Of a DNA stretch of 64,000 bases, positions 36,333 to 45,174 are shown one piece after another. The stretch spans positions 699,001-763,000 of the forward strand of contig CAJIZG010000003.1 of NCBI GenBank assembly GCA_905181865.1, in the 5' to 3' direction. The first letter of the stretch is position 1. Each line of letters opens with the position of its first letter. Under the pieces are notes generated by a model. It made no database searches, was not told the DNA's origin, and saw only the letters and a list, made by a program, of their open reading frames with translations. The translations under genes and the position numbers were made by a program. Source of the stretch: Urechidicola croceus. Lineage in GTDB: Bacteria; Bacteroidota; Bacteroidia; Flavobacteriales; Flavobacteriaceae.

Positions 36333-36418
36333 TATACAACATGTTTAAATGATCACTTTAACAGTTTATGAAGAAAACCCGATTAAACCAAATCGTTTTA
36401 AAACACTCGAAGGTTAAA

Positions 36419-36512
36419 CAAGGAGTTAGTAGACCTTGTATTTCATACTAAAATTTAAAATAGTTAATTAAGTTTATTTTACATCCATCAGAAATATTGG
36501 GTGTTTTTTATG
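36419..36512 (+). ncRNA. Candidate small structured RNA, copy 2
   Basis: A second copy of the element: CAAGG...CCTTG hairpin at 36419-36438 (inner AGTTAGTAGA, one base changed from copy 1), TTTCATAC linker, AGTTAATTAAGTTTA, then a weaker terminator-like hairpin (ACATCCA/TGGGTGT, with a G-T pair) and six T residues ending about 36507. No exact -7 box is visible before it, so it may be cotranscribed by read-through or use a weak promoter. Confidence 0.5.
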
Positions 36513-36535
36513 TCTGAAATAAGACCAAGTATGAA

Positions 36536-37774
36536 TTAATCAAATTTGATTGCTTTTACAGGACTTATCTTCGTAATTAAGTATGAAGGCAGTAACAGCA
36601 TAAATACGCATAGCATTAAAGTCCCTAAGTTTAGTAATAAAATATGAGATAGTTTTATATAAACAGGCGCTTCTTTAACATAATATGTGGCAGGGTCTAG
36701 TTTCACAAAGCCAAAATAATGCTGAAGCAGCATTAAACTAATCCCTATTAAATTGCCCCAAAACAAACCTCTAAATATAATATAAGAAGCATTGTATAAA
36801 AATAATTTACGAACACTCCAATTTGTACTTCCCAAAGATTTAAGAATTCCAATCATCGGTGTCTTTTCTAAAATAAGTACCAACAATGCCGTTATCATGT
36901 TAATTCCAGCAACTAAAATCATTATTATAATAATCAACATCACATTATTATCGAATAGTTTTATCCATTCAAAAATATTCGGAAATTTTTGAAGAATAGT
37001 TGTTGTATCTAATGCAGAAGGTGTTTCTGCATAAATCTGATTTCCTTTGATTTCAATTTCGTCAAAATCGTCCAGGAATAATTCAAATCCTCCAACTTCT
37101 GTTCTATCCCATTTATTTAATCGCTGAACATGTTTAATATCCGCGAACAATACACTTTCATCAAAATCCTGCATACCAGAATTATATATCCCTACTAATT
37201 TAAAGACTATGACACTTGGCGGCCTATTTGCATCCTCTTTCAAAAAGAAGGTGTTAAACTCATCTCCTATTTTAAAATTTAATCGATTGGCAATATGTTC
37301 AGACAACAGAACTTCTTCATTATATTCTGTACCATTATATTTTGGCAATTTCCCATCTACTAAGTATTCTGAAATATATTCCCAATTATAATCTTCTCCA
37401 ACTCCTTTAACAACGACGCCTTCAAAATCTGTCTTTGTTTTTATTATTCCTGCCTTTGTTGCAAAAACCTGAATACTCTTAACACCCTCAACCAAATTAA
37501 AGTTGGGATAAAATTCTTGTTCCCTAGAAATAGGAACTAAAGAAATTTCAGAATTATTATTATCAAAATTTGTTATTTGGATATGACCATTGAAACCAGA
37601 AACCTTTTCACGAATTTTTTCCTGCATTCCAGTGCTTGATGCTATCGAAATCATCATAATTATAATTCCAAGTGTAATTGCAACGATTGCAATTTTTATT
37701 ATTGGAGATGAAATACTACTTTTATACTGCTTTGCAGCAATCAGTCTTTTAGCAATAAATAATTCGTAATTCAA
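36536..37774 (-). CDS. ABC transporter permease, FtsX/LolC-LolE-like
   Basis: 412 residues from the TTG at 37774 (NYELFIAKRLIAAKQYKSS, the usual start of this family). A longer reading from 37813 would cross the -7 box at 37801-37808. It has an N-terminal membrane helix, a large periplasmic MacB-like domain (~50-270) and three C-terminal helices (FtsX domain) containing KTPMIGILKSLGSTNWSVRK and ending SPVKAIKFD. LolE-type permeases extract lipoproteins from the inner membrane; in Bacteroidota such permeases are usually encoded without their ATPase, as here. Confidence 0.9.
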   Translation of the reverse strand: MNYELFIAKRLIAAKQYKSSISSPIIKIAIVAITLGIIIMMISIASSTGMQEKIREKVSGFNGHIQITNFDNNNSEISLVPISREQEFYPNFNLVEGVKSIQVFATKAGIIKTKTDFEGVVVKGVGEDYNWEYISEYLVDGKLPKYNGTEYNEEVLLSEHIANRLNFKIGDEFNTFFLKEDANRPPSVIVFKLVGIYNSGMQDFDESVLFADIKHVQRLNKWDRTEVGGFELFLDDFDEIEIKGNQIYAETPSALDTTTILQKFPNIFEWIKLFDNNVMLIIIIMILVAGINMITALLVLILEKTPMIGILKSLGSTNWSVRKLFLYNASYIIFRGLFWGNLIGISLMLLQHYFGFVKLDPATYYVKEAPVYIKLSHILLLNLGTLMLCVFMLLLPSYLITKISPVKAIKFD

Positions 37775-37783
37775 TTTAAAATA

Positions 37784-38980
37784 ATGATACAAGTTCGATT
37801 CAAAAATACACATTTCTTTTCAGTTTTATTCATCCTGACTTTGTTCATTTCCTGCGCCTTTGTCAACTCTATAGAAGAAGAAAAGACCATTATAGTTGGA
37901 GCGAATAGTACAACGGAATATCTCCCTTTGCTAAAAAATAAAAAAGTAGCAATCGTTGCCAATCAAACCAGTGTGATATTTAAGCAAAATAAAGAGTACA
38001 GCCATATTGTTGACTCTCTGCTATCACATCAAATAAATATTGTTAAAGTATTCGCTCCAGAGCACGGTTTTCGAGGGAAAGCGGATGCGGGAGAACATGT
38101 AAACAACCATACAGATACTAAAACAGGAATTCCAATAATTTCACTTTTTGGAAAAAACAGAAAACCACAGCCCGAAGTACTAGAAGGTATAGACATTGTA
38201 ATATTCGATATCCAAGATGTTGGCGTACGTTTTTACACCTATATATCTACTATGAGTAATGTTATGGAAGCTTGCGCCGAAAAAGGAATCCCAGTAATTG
38301 TGCTCGATAGACCCAATCCAAATGGCCATTATGTAGATGGCCCGACGCTAGAAATAGCACATAAAAGTTTTGTAGGAATTCATCCTATCCCGCTAGTTTA
38401 CGGAATGACAATTGGAGAATATGCACTCATGGTGAATGGAGAAGGTTTGCTAAAAAATAACATAAAATGTGATTTGACTGTAATTAATCTCAAAAATTAT
38501 ACGCACAACTCAGAATATAACTTACCCATTCGCCCCTCCCCTAATTTACCAAATGACATATCAATTAATTTGTATCCTAGTTTAGGTTTCTTTGAAGGTA
38601 CGCCTGTAAATGCAGGTAGAGGAACGGAATTTCAATTTCAACGCTATGGTTCAACAGATTTCCCAACAAGTAACTTGACATATACACCGCAACCAAATTT
38701 CGGCTCAAAACACCCGAAACAGGAAGGGAAAACTTGTAATGGTGTAGATTTAACAAAAGAAAAAAGGCTTTCAGAAGTAAATATTTCGTGGTTGGTAGAT
38801 GCTTTTCAGAAATCTTCTAATAAAGAAAAGTTCTTTGGCAATACATTTACCGTTCATGCAGGAAATACCACATTACAAAAACAAATTGAAAATGGTGTAT
38901 CCCCCGAAGAAATTCAAAATTCATGGAAACCCGAAGTTGAAAAATTTAAAAAAATAAGAAGTGAATACTTAATTTATTAA
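37784..38980 (+). CDS. DUF1343 protein, NamZ-type exo-beta-N-acetylmuramidase (GH171)
   Basis: A 398-residue secreted protein with a signal/lipoprotein-like N terminus (SVLFILTLFISCAF). Family hallmarks are VANQTSVIF, VFAPEHGFRGKADAGEHV, DIVIFDIQDVGVRFYTYI, VLDRPNPNGHYVDGP, IGEYALMVNGE and PVNAGRGTEFQFQRYG. DUF1343 includes NamZ of Bacillus, which removes terminal MurNAc from peptidoglycan fragments; the present protein likely works in cell-wall recycling. It is divergent from the permease gene, with start codons only 9 bases apart. Thus each promoter lies in or close to the other gene's 5' end. Confidence 0.88.
   Translation: MIQVRFKNTHFFSVLFILTLFISCAFVNSIEEEKTIIVGANSTTEYLPLLKNKKVAIVANQTSVIFKQNKEYSHIVDSLLSHQINIVKVFAPEHGFRGKADAGEHVNNHTDTKTGIPIISLFGKNRKPQPEVLEGIDIVIFDIQDVGVRFYTYISTMSNVMEACAEKGIPVIVLDRPNPNGHYVDGPTLEIAHKSFVGIHPIPLVYGMTIGEYALMVNGEGLLKNNIKCDLTVINLKNYTHNSEYNLPIRPSPNLPNDISINLYPSLGFFEGTPVNAGRGTEFQFQRYGSTDFPTSNLTYTPQPNFGSKHPKQEGKTCNGVDLTKEKRLSEVNISWLVDAFQKSSNKEKFFGNTFTVHAGNTTLQKQIENGVSPEEIQNSWKPEVEKFKKIRSEYLIY
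37801..37808 (-). promoter_or_regulatory. -7 box (TATTTTTG) for the permease gene, inside the NamZ reading frame
   Basis: An exact TAnnTTTG match on the minus strand, giving a ~20-base leader to the TTG at 37774. It lies within codons 6-9 of the divergent NamZ gene. Confidence 0.6.
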
Positions 38981-39288
38981 ATAAATTCATAGTTTTTTTT
39001 ATATTATTAAAATGGTTGCTTTAACAACTCAACAAAATCAGAAATTATTTTTTTTATCAGAAAAGGTATCTACTCCCTAGACTATTTTCTCACGCTCCAT
39101 ATATAAGTGAGTTCTAAAGATGCTATATCATATAGAAAAGATGTTTCCGTAATTTGAATCTGTATATGCGAATACATTATGATGATGAATTTCAAGCATA
39201 TCAGAAGACACAATGATATTATCAAATTAGTGAAACTCTAAAAAAAATAAAACAAAAATTTCACCGTAGTTCAAATTCAAATTCATCG
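38981..39288. other. Intergenic region, no gene identified
   Basis: AT-rich sequence between converging genes. A short minus-strand open stretch at 39128-39226 (MLEIHHHNVFAYTDSNYGN) has a coding look but no start and no recognised family. No convincing terminator was found. Confidence 0.35.
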
Positions 39289-39783
39289 CTACATTGGCAA
39301 CTTCTTCTTCAAGGCTTCAATGATATTATACGTTGCAGGGCAAATCTCAATATTTTTTAACGTTAAATCAGTTATTTGAATAAACTTCTTACGATTAGTG
39401 TGCGGGTATTCCTTACAAGCCTTTGGGCGAACATCGTAAATAAAACAAGAGTTATCGGTATCTAAGAAAGTACAAGGAACCGTTTTCATTACATAATAAT
39501 CATCCCCATCTCGTTCTAAATACTGCGAGACAAAATCGACTTCTTTTACTTTTAAATGTTTCGCAATTCGTTGAATATCCTTTTCTGTTACAATTGGACT
39601 CGAAGTTTTACAGCAATTACCACAATCCAAACAAGCGGTCTTTGCAAATTCTTGTTCATGTAAATCCTGCATTAAAGGATCCAAACGCTTTTGTTGTCTC
39701 TTCTTTAATTTTTGAAAGTACTTTTTCGTTTCATCGTAAGTCTCTTGAGCCAATCTTGGTAATTCTTCTAACCTTTCCTTCAT
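39289..39783 (-). CDS. YkgJ family cysteine cluster protein
   Basis: 164 residues from ATG 39783 (MKERLEELPRL, the usual family start; a reading from 39816 would pass through the promoter box). It has a helical Lys-rich N terminus, then the cysteine cluster CLDCGNCC, a later VPCTFLD, CFIYDVRPKACKEYP and a C-terminal Cys near IEICPAT. These Cys are proposed to coordinate zinc or an iron-sulfur cluster. The function is unknown. It is a single gene with a promoter directly against the start codon. Confidence 0.9.
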   Translation of the reverse strand: MKERLEELPRLAQETYDETKKYFQKLKKRQQKRLDPLMQDLHEQEFAKTACLDCGNCCKTSSPIVTEKDIQRIAKHLKVKEVDFVSQYLERDGDDYYVMKTVPCTFLDTDNSCFIYDVRPKACKEYPHTNRKKFIQITDLTLKNIEICPATYNIIEALKKKLPM

Positions 39784-39787
39784 ACCA

Positions 39788-39795
39788 CAAATATA
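39788..39795 (-). promoter_or_regulatory. -7 box (TATATTTG) ending 4 bases before the YkgJ-family ATG
   Basis: An exact TAnnTTTG match with only TGGT between the box and the ATG at 39783. It implies a leaderless transcript, or else a start further inside the gene, which the conserved N terminus argues against. Confidence 0.6.
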
Positions 39796-39890
39796 AACCC
39801 TAATTTTACAATACAATCAATTACAGTATCGAAATAATATTCCAAAAATTACGCTATTTTTACCAAAATAAACATATCAAATCTATTCTT

Positions 39891-41072
39891 ATGAAGAACG
39901 TGTTAATCTTAAGCCTTACCATAATAATACTTGCCTCTTGCGCTCCCACTCCACCAAAACAAGAATGGAAAAAAGGAAATTTACATACCCACTCATTATG
40001 GAGCGATGGTGATGATTTTCCAGAAATGATTATTAAATGGTACAAGGATCACGACTATCAATTTATCGCTATATCAGATCACAATACGATTGCCAATGAG
40101 GAAAGATGGTATGAAATGAAAGACAGAGAATCTAAAAACAATACACTTGCAAAATACAAGAAAACATTCGGCGATTGGGTAGAAGAAAAAGATAGTGCAG
40201 ATGTTACCTATGTGCGATTGAAAACATATGACGAGTATCGATTAAAATTAGAAACCCCAGATAAATTTACCATTATTAAATCAGAGGAAGTTACCTCTTC
40301 TTTTGAGAGAAAACCCGTTCACATCAATGTTTCAAATATAGAAAATTATATCCCTCCAATCAAAGGAGAATCAGTTGTAGATATCATGCAGCAAACTTTA
40401 GATCACGTACATGCGCAAAGAAAAGAAACAAATACACCCATGTTCGCCCATATCAATCACCCAAATTTCGGATATGGAATTTCGGCAGATGATTTTAAAA
40501 AATTACATGGAGAACGTTTTTTTGAGGTATACAACGGGCACCCTTCTGTGCATAATGAAGGAGATGCAGATCACATGAGTATTGAAGAAATGTGGGATGC
40601 TGTCAATGTTTCGTACCAAAAGCATGGCAAACCATTACTTTATGGAATTGGAACCGATGATAGTCATCATTACCACACACTCTCCTCTAAGCACAGTAAT
40701 TCTGGCCGTGGTTGGGTGATGGTAAATTCAACTAAAATAGATGCGAATAGTATTATATTAGCCATGGAAGCGGGTGAATTTTACGCTTCTAGTGGAGTTC
40801 GTTTAAAAACAGTACTTCATAAAGACCATACATACTTTATAGAAGTGGATCCTGTAGAAGGTTTCGACTATGAAATCATTTTCTACGGATTGAAAAAAGA
40901 AGGAAATGCCGTTGTTGAATTGCAAAGAAGTTCTGACTTATCTGCAACCTATAAATTTCAAAGTGACGATGTTTTTGTTCGCGCCAAAATTACTACAAAT
41001 TATGCTATTGAAAATCCGTATAAAAAAGGTGAAACTGCACAAGCATGGACGCAACCAGTGATTCCAAACTAA
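39891..41072 (+). CDS. PHP-domain phosphoesterase-like lipoprotein
   Basis: A 393-residue lipoprotein (IIILASCAPTP). The PHP metal-binding motifs are visible: GNLHTHSLWSDG (HxH...D), FIAISDHNT (DH), HINHPNFG and GTDDSHHYH. The C-terminal ~100 residues form a beta-rich domain. PHP proteins hydrolyse phosphoesters with a trinuclear metal site. An envelope-anchored member may act on phosphorylated sugars or nucleotides, but the substrate is unknown. It is a single-gene unit before argS. Confidence 0.85.
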   Translation: MKNVLILSLTIIILASCAPTPPKQEWKKGNLHTHSLWSDGDDFPEMIIKWYKDHDYQFIAISDHNTIANEERWYEMKDRESKNNTLAKYKKTFGDWVEEKDSADVTYVRLKTYDEYRLKLETPDKFTIIKSEEVTSSFERKPVHINVSNIENYIPPIKGESVVDIMQQTLDHVHAQRKETNTPMFAHINHPNFGYGISADDFKKLHGERFFEVYNGHPSVHNEGDADHMSIEEMWDAVNVSYQKHGKPLLYGIGTDDSHHYHTLSSKHSNSGRGWVMVNSTKIDANSIILAMEAGEFYASSGVRLKTVLHKDHTYFIEVDPVEGFDYEIIFYGLKKEGNAVVELQRSSDLSATYKFQSDDVFVRAKITTNYAIENPYKKGETAQAWTQPVIPN

Positions 41073-41163
41073 CTAAAATATAAAGCGTTAAGAAAACCGT
41101 TTTGCCTTATATAATGTAGTAAATAATTAAACGTATAAATTAATTTAATCGTCTATTTATTAC

Positions 41164-41171
41164 TAAATTTG
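41164..41171 (+). promoter_or_regulatory. -7 box (TAAATTTG) for argS
   Basis: An exact TAnnTTTG match. The in-frame ATG at 41173 would lie only one base after the box and so upstream of or at the transcription start. The next in-frame ATG at 41194 is therefore the better start. Confidence 0.65.
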
Positions 41172-41193
41172 CATGGCAATTTTTTTAGATAAT

Positions 41194-42996
41194 ATGAATA
41201 TTCAAAACACGATTGAAGCCGCCGTCATTAAAGGGTTTAAATCTATTTATAATACAGACATAACCAACGTTGAGTTTCAAGCAACACGTAAAGATTTTGA
41301 AGGTGACATTACCATTGTAGTATTTGCTTTTTTACGATTTGTAAAAGGAAATCCGGTTCAAATAGGAACCACAATAGGTGAATACTTGAAGGAACATATT
41401 ACTGAAGTAACTGATTTTAATGTAGTTAAAGGATTTCTTAATTTGGTAATTTCAGACACCACTTTTATGAGTGATTTTAATGAGATTTACGCCAATACTT
41501 CTTTGGGAATCATAGCGCCTTCCCATACAGAAAAAGCTGAAATGGTAGAGTATTCTTCACCTAACACGAACAAACCCTTGCACTTAGGTCATGTTAGAAA
41601 TAACCTATTAGGATATTCTATTGCTGAGATTATTGCGGCATCTGGTAAAAAAGTTTACAAAACTCAAATTATCAATGACCGAGGAATCCATATTTGTAAA
41701 AGTATGCTGGCTTGGGAAAAATTTGCTCCCAATGGGAGTGATGGCAAAAAAGAAACTCCTGAAAATACGGGATTAAAAGGAGATAAACTGGTTGGAAACT
41801 ATTATGTGAAATTCGACCAAGAATATAAGAAAGAAGTCGCTGAATTAGTTACAAACGGTTCTTCTGAAGAGAATGCCAAAAAGCAGGCTCCACTCCTACT
41901 TGAAGCGCAAGAAATGTTGCTTAAATGGGAAGCAGGAGATGAAAAGGTCGTAGGCCTCTGGAAAATTATGAACCAATGGGTTTATGATGGGTTTGCAGTA
42001 ACATACAAAGCGTTAGGAGTTAATTTCGACAAAAATTATTACGAGAGCAACACCTATCTTTTAGGAAAAGATGTAGTTGCAACCGGACTTAAAAGTGGCG
42101 TTTTCTTTAAAAAGAATGACGGTTCTGTTTGGATCGATTTAACCGAAGATGGTTTGGACGAAAAAATTGTTTTACGTTCAGATGGCACTGCAGTTTACAT
42201 GACACAAGATATTGGTACAGCAATTGAACGCTTTAAAGATTACGCCCTTGATGCATTAACGTATACTGTTGGTAATGAGCAAGATTATCATTTCAAAGTA
42301 TTATTTTTAATCTTGAAAAAATTAGGGTTTGAATGGGCAGAAAACTTACATCACCTTTCTTATGGCATGGTAGATTTACCATCAGGAAAAATGAAGTCTC
42401 GCGAAGGTACGGTGGTCGATGCAGATGATTTAATGGCTGAAATGGTCAATACAGCACAAGAAATATCAGAGAGTTTAGGAAAGCTAGAAGACTATTCAAA
42501 CGAAGAAAAAGAAAGCCTTTATAAAATTATAGGACTAGGAGCGTTAAAATATTATATCTTAAAAGTAGATCCTAAAAAACGAATCCTATTCGATCCGAAA
42601 GAATCAATTGATTTCAACGGAAATACTGGACCTTTTATTCAATACACATACGCTCGAATTCAATCTATTTTGCGTAAAGCAGATTTTGATTTCAGTACAG
42701 TCATACCGAGCAAAGCCGAAGTATCTCTTCATCCAAAAGAAAAGGATGTAATTAAAATATTACAACAATACCCAGAAACGGTTCAGTTGGCAGCCAAAAA
42801 CCATAGTCCGGCTTTAATTGCCAATTACACCTATGAACTGGTTAAAACATATAATTCGTTTTACCAATCGGTTCCAATTTTAGGAAGTGAAAATATGGAA
42901 GAAAAGATATTGAGAACGCGACTTTCAAAAAAGGTTAGTGACACCATAAAATCTGGATTTAATCTTTTGGGAATTGACGTGCCTGAGAGAATGTAG
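41194..42996 (+). CDS. argS: Arginyl-tRNA synthetase
   Basis: 600 residues from ATG 41194 (MNIQNTIEAAVIKGF); the start at 41173 (7 residues more) conflicts with the promoter position. It has the N-terminal Add-1 domain (~1-110), the class I HIGH-type motif SSPNTNKPLHLGHVRNN, the KMSKS-equivalent segment SGKMKSREGTVVDADD, and the DALR anticodon-binding domain (~490-600) ending SGFNLLGIDVPERM. It charges tRNA-Arg. A short inverted-repeat element follows its stop codon by 9 bases. Confidence 0.96.
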   Translation: MNIQNTIEAAVIKGFKSIYNTDITNVEFQATRKDFEGDITIVVFAFLRFVKGNPVQIGTTIGEYLKEHITEVTDFNVVKGFLNLVISDTTFMSDFNEIYANTSLGIIAPSHTEKAEMVEYSSPNTNKPLHLGHVRNNLLGYSIAEIIAASGKKVYKTQIINDRGIHICKSMLAWEKFAPNGSDGKKETPENTGLKGDKLVGNYYVKFDQEYKKEVAELVTNGSSEENAKKQAPLLLEAQEMLLKWEAGDEKVVGLWKIMNQWVYDGFAVTYKALGVNFDKNYYESNTYLLGKDVVATGLKSGVFFKKNDGSVWIDLTEDGLDEKIVLRSDGTAVYMTQDIGTAIERFKDYALDALTYTVGNEQDYHFKVLFLILKKLGFEWAENLHHLSYGMVDLPSGKMKSREGTVVDADDLMAEMVNTAQEISESLGKLEDYSNEEKESLYKIIGLGALKYYILKVDPKKRILFDPKESIDFNGNTGPFIQYTYARIQSILRKADFDFSTVIPSKAEVSLHPKEKDVIKILQQYPETVQLAAKNHSPALIANYTYELVKTYNSFYQSVPILGSENMEEKILRTRLSKKVSDTIKSGFNLLGIDVPERM

Positions 42997-43005
42997 TTAT
43001 ACCAT

Positions 43006-43085
43006 GTCATTCCTGCGAAGGTAGGAATCTCACTATATGAAATACAATGGTTTTGAAAATGGATTCCTACCTTCGCAGAAATGAC
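43006..43085. repeat. 80-bp inverted-repeat element (MITE/REP-like)
   Basis: The two 24-base arms at 43006-43029 (GTCATTCCTGCGAAGGTAGG...) and 43062-43085 are complementary with one mismatch, around a 32-base centre. The arm sequence resembles the dispersed GTCATTCCTGCGAAGG-type palindromes common in many bacterial genomes. It lies between argS and lpdA and could fold into a long hairpin in the argS mRNA tail. Confidence 0.75.
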
Positions 43086-43126
43086 AAGAACCAAACTAAA
43101 AACAAAGAATTTATTGAATTATTCAC

Positions 43127-43134
43127 TAAATTTG
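43127..43134 (+). promoter_or_regulatory. -7 box (TAAATTTG) for lpdA
   Basis: An exact TAnnTTTG match 34 bases before the ATG at 43169. Confidence 0.7.
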
Positions 43135-43168
43135 CAAACGAAAAAACAACAATATAAACATCAATAAA

Positions 43169-44557
43169 ATGAAATACGACATCATCATTATCGGTAGTGG
43201 ACCTGGAGGATATGTAACTGGAATTAGAGCATCTCAGCTTGGTTTTAAGGTTGCCATCGTAGAAAAGGAAAAACTAGGAGGTATTTGCTTAAACTGGGGA
43301 TGTATTCCTACAAAAGCCTTATTAAAAAGTGCTCAAGTATATGATTACTTGAAACATGTTGATGAATATGGATTAAAAGCAGAAGCAATTGACAAAGACT
43401 TTTCTGCGGTAATTAAACGTAGTCGTGGTATTGCTGATGGCATGAGTAAGGGTGTTCAATTTTTGATGAAGAAAAATAAAATTGACATTATTGATGGTTT
43501 TGGAAAAATTAAACCGGGAAAAAAAGTTGATATAACTGATACTGAAGGTAAAACAACAGAATACAGTGCAGATAATATTATTATTGCAACGGGTGCTCGT
43601 AGTAGAGTTTTACCAAACTTGCCTCAAGATGGTAAAAAAGTTATTGGATACCGCAAAGCCATGACTTTACCAGAGCAACCAAAAAAGATGATTGTTGTCG
43701 GTTCTGGGGCTATTGGGGTCGAGTTTGCTCATTTTTACAATGCTATGGGAACTGATGTTACCTTAGTTGAGTTTATGCCAAATATAGTTCCTATTGAAGA
43801 TCTTGAAATTTCAAAACAATTTGAAAAGTCCTTGAAAAAAGCGGGTATTAAAGTCATGACAAATTCTTCTGTTGAAACAGTTGACACTTCTGGTGAAGGA
43901 GTAGTTGCTAAAGTTAAAACGAAGAAAGGAGAAGAAACTTTAGAAGCTGATATCTTATTATCTGCGGTTGGTATAAAATCAAACATAGAAAATATCGGAT
44001 TAGAAGATGTTGGAATTGTAGTTGATAAAGATAAAATATTAGTCAATGATTTTTACCAAACAAATATGCCAGGTTATTTCGCTATTGGAGATATAGTACC
44101 GGGGCAAGCATTAGCGCACGTTGCTTCTGCTGAAGGAATTACTTGTGTTGAAAAATTAGCTGGACTGCATGTAGAAGCGATCGATTATGGAAATGTACCA
44201 GGATGTACCTATGCAACTCCAGAAATTGCGAGTGTAGGTATGACAGAAGCACAAGCAAAAAAAGCAGGTTACGCAATAAAGGTTGGTAAATTCCCATTCT
44301 CAGCATCGGGTAAGGCTACAGCAGCTGGAACTCCTGATGGGTTTGTAAAAGTAATTTTCGATGCTAAATACGGAGAATGGTTAGGATGTCATATGATTGG
44401 TACAGGAGTTACAGATATGATTGCAGAAGCCGTTGTAGCGCGTAAACTAGAAACAACGGGACACGAAGTCCTAAAATCTATTCACCCTCACCCTACAATG
44501 AGCGAAGCGGTTATGGAAGCTGTTGCGGCAGCGTATGATGAAGTAATTCACTTGTAA
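43169..44557 (+). CDS. lpdA: Dihydrolipoyl dehydrogenase (E3)
   Basis: A 462-residue FAD disulfide oxidoreductase that reoxidises dihydrolipoamide of the 2-oxo acid dehydrogenase and glycine cleavage systems. It has FAD motif IIGSGPGGYVTGI, the redox disulfide GGICLNWGCIPTKALL, the NAD-binding VVGSGAIGVEFAHFYN, FAIGDIVPGQALAHVA, and the interface His-Glu pair in HPHPTMSEAVMEA. It is a single gene with its own promoter and terminator, separate from pdhA-pdhC in this window. Confidence 0.96.
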   Translation: MKYDIIIIGSGPGGYVTGIRASQLGFKVAIVEKEKLGGICLNWGCIPTKALLKSAQVYDYLKHVDEYGLKAEAIDKDFSAVIKRSRGIADGMSKGVQFLMKKNKIDIIDGFGKIKPGKKVDITDTEGKTTEYSADNIIIATGARSRVLPNLPQDGKKVIGYRKAMTLPEQPKKMIVVGSGAIGVEFAHFYNAMGTDVTLVEFMPNIVPIEDLEISKQFEKSLKKAGIKVMTNSSVETVDTSGEGVVAKVKTKKGEETLEADILLSAVGIKSNIENIGLEDVGIVVDKDKILVNDFYQTNMPGYFAIGDIVPGQALAHVASAEGITCVEKLAGLHVEAIDYGNVPGCTYATPEIASVGMTEAQAKKAGYAIKVGKFPFSASGKATAAGTPDGFVKVIFDAKYGEWLGCHMIGTGVTDMIAEAVVARKLETTGHEVLKSIHPHPTMSEAVMEAVAAAYDEVIHL

Positions 44558-44594
44558 AACTTTATATCCCTCTAAGGGATCGTTATTAAAATAT

Positions 44595-44628
44595 AAAAAA
44601 ACCGAAACGATTAGTTTCGGTTTTTTTA
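44595..44628. terminator. Rho-independent terminator after lpdA
   Basis: AAAAAACCGAAAC pairs with GTTTCGGTTTTTT around GATTA; strong on the plus strand and symmetrical enough to work both ways. Confidence 0.9.
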
Positions 44629-44735
44629 TATTTTAATAATAGAAACTAAAAACAAGCGCGCAGATACATAATATATACTTTGGAGTGTTTAGTTGAAAAT
44701 ATTACTAATTATCTAAAACCAGTTATCCTGAAAAA

Positions 44736-44939
44736 ATGACTTGTAATCAATTAGGTGGAACTTGTGAACAGGAATTCTAAGCGAATACATTTGAAGAAAT
44801 AGTCGAACAAAGTAAATCCGATGGTATGGAAAGGTTTCAAAAAGGAGATGAAGCGCATCTTAAAGCCATGGGTCAAATGCAAGAAGAGATGAAAGTACCG
44901 AATGCAGTGAACGAATGGTTTGAAACGACAAGAATTTGA
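44736..44939 (+). pseudogene. Small CNQLGG-type cysteine protein, interrupted by a stop codon
   Basis: ATG 44736 opens MTCNQLGGTCEQEF and is then stopped by TAA at 44778-44780. The same frame continues with ANTFEEIVEQSKSDGMERFQ, KGDEAHLKAMGQMQEEMK and NEWFETTR to a second stop at 44937. This matches a common ~75-residue protein (often filed near DUF1059) in which the codon at the stop is normally a sense codon. The C terminus also ends early, where a one-base change would restore ...EFD. The gene is probably inactive; read-through is the alternative. Confidence 0.72.
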
Positions 44940-45174
44940 CAACTTTCCAACTGTTTTTCTTAGCTTAAATAGTTACGAAAAATATATATTAAAAACGATC
45001 AATTAAATAGTCATTTTTGATTATAAATCTTACGAATAACAAAACAAAATCAAATTCCTTATATTTGAAATCTAATTAATTTTTATGAAATGACTCTGTT
45101 CAAATATCTATCCCCTAATTATATAATAGATTCGGAAGAGCATACCACCATTTGAAAACAATAAACACATACAC

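Noticed and set aside
44751-44942. 63-codon minus-strand frame
   Set aside because: Antisense of the CNQLGG-type pseudogene.
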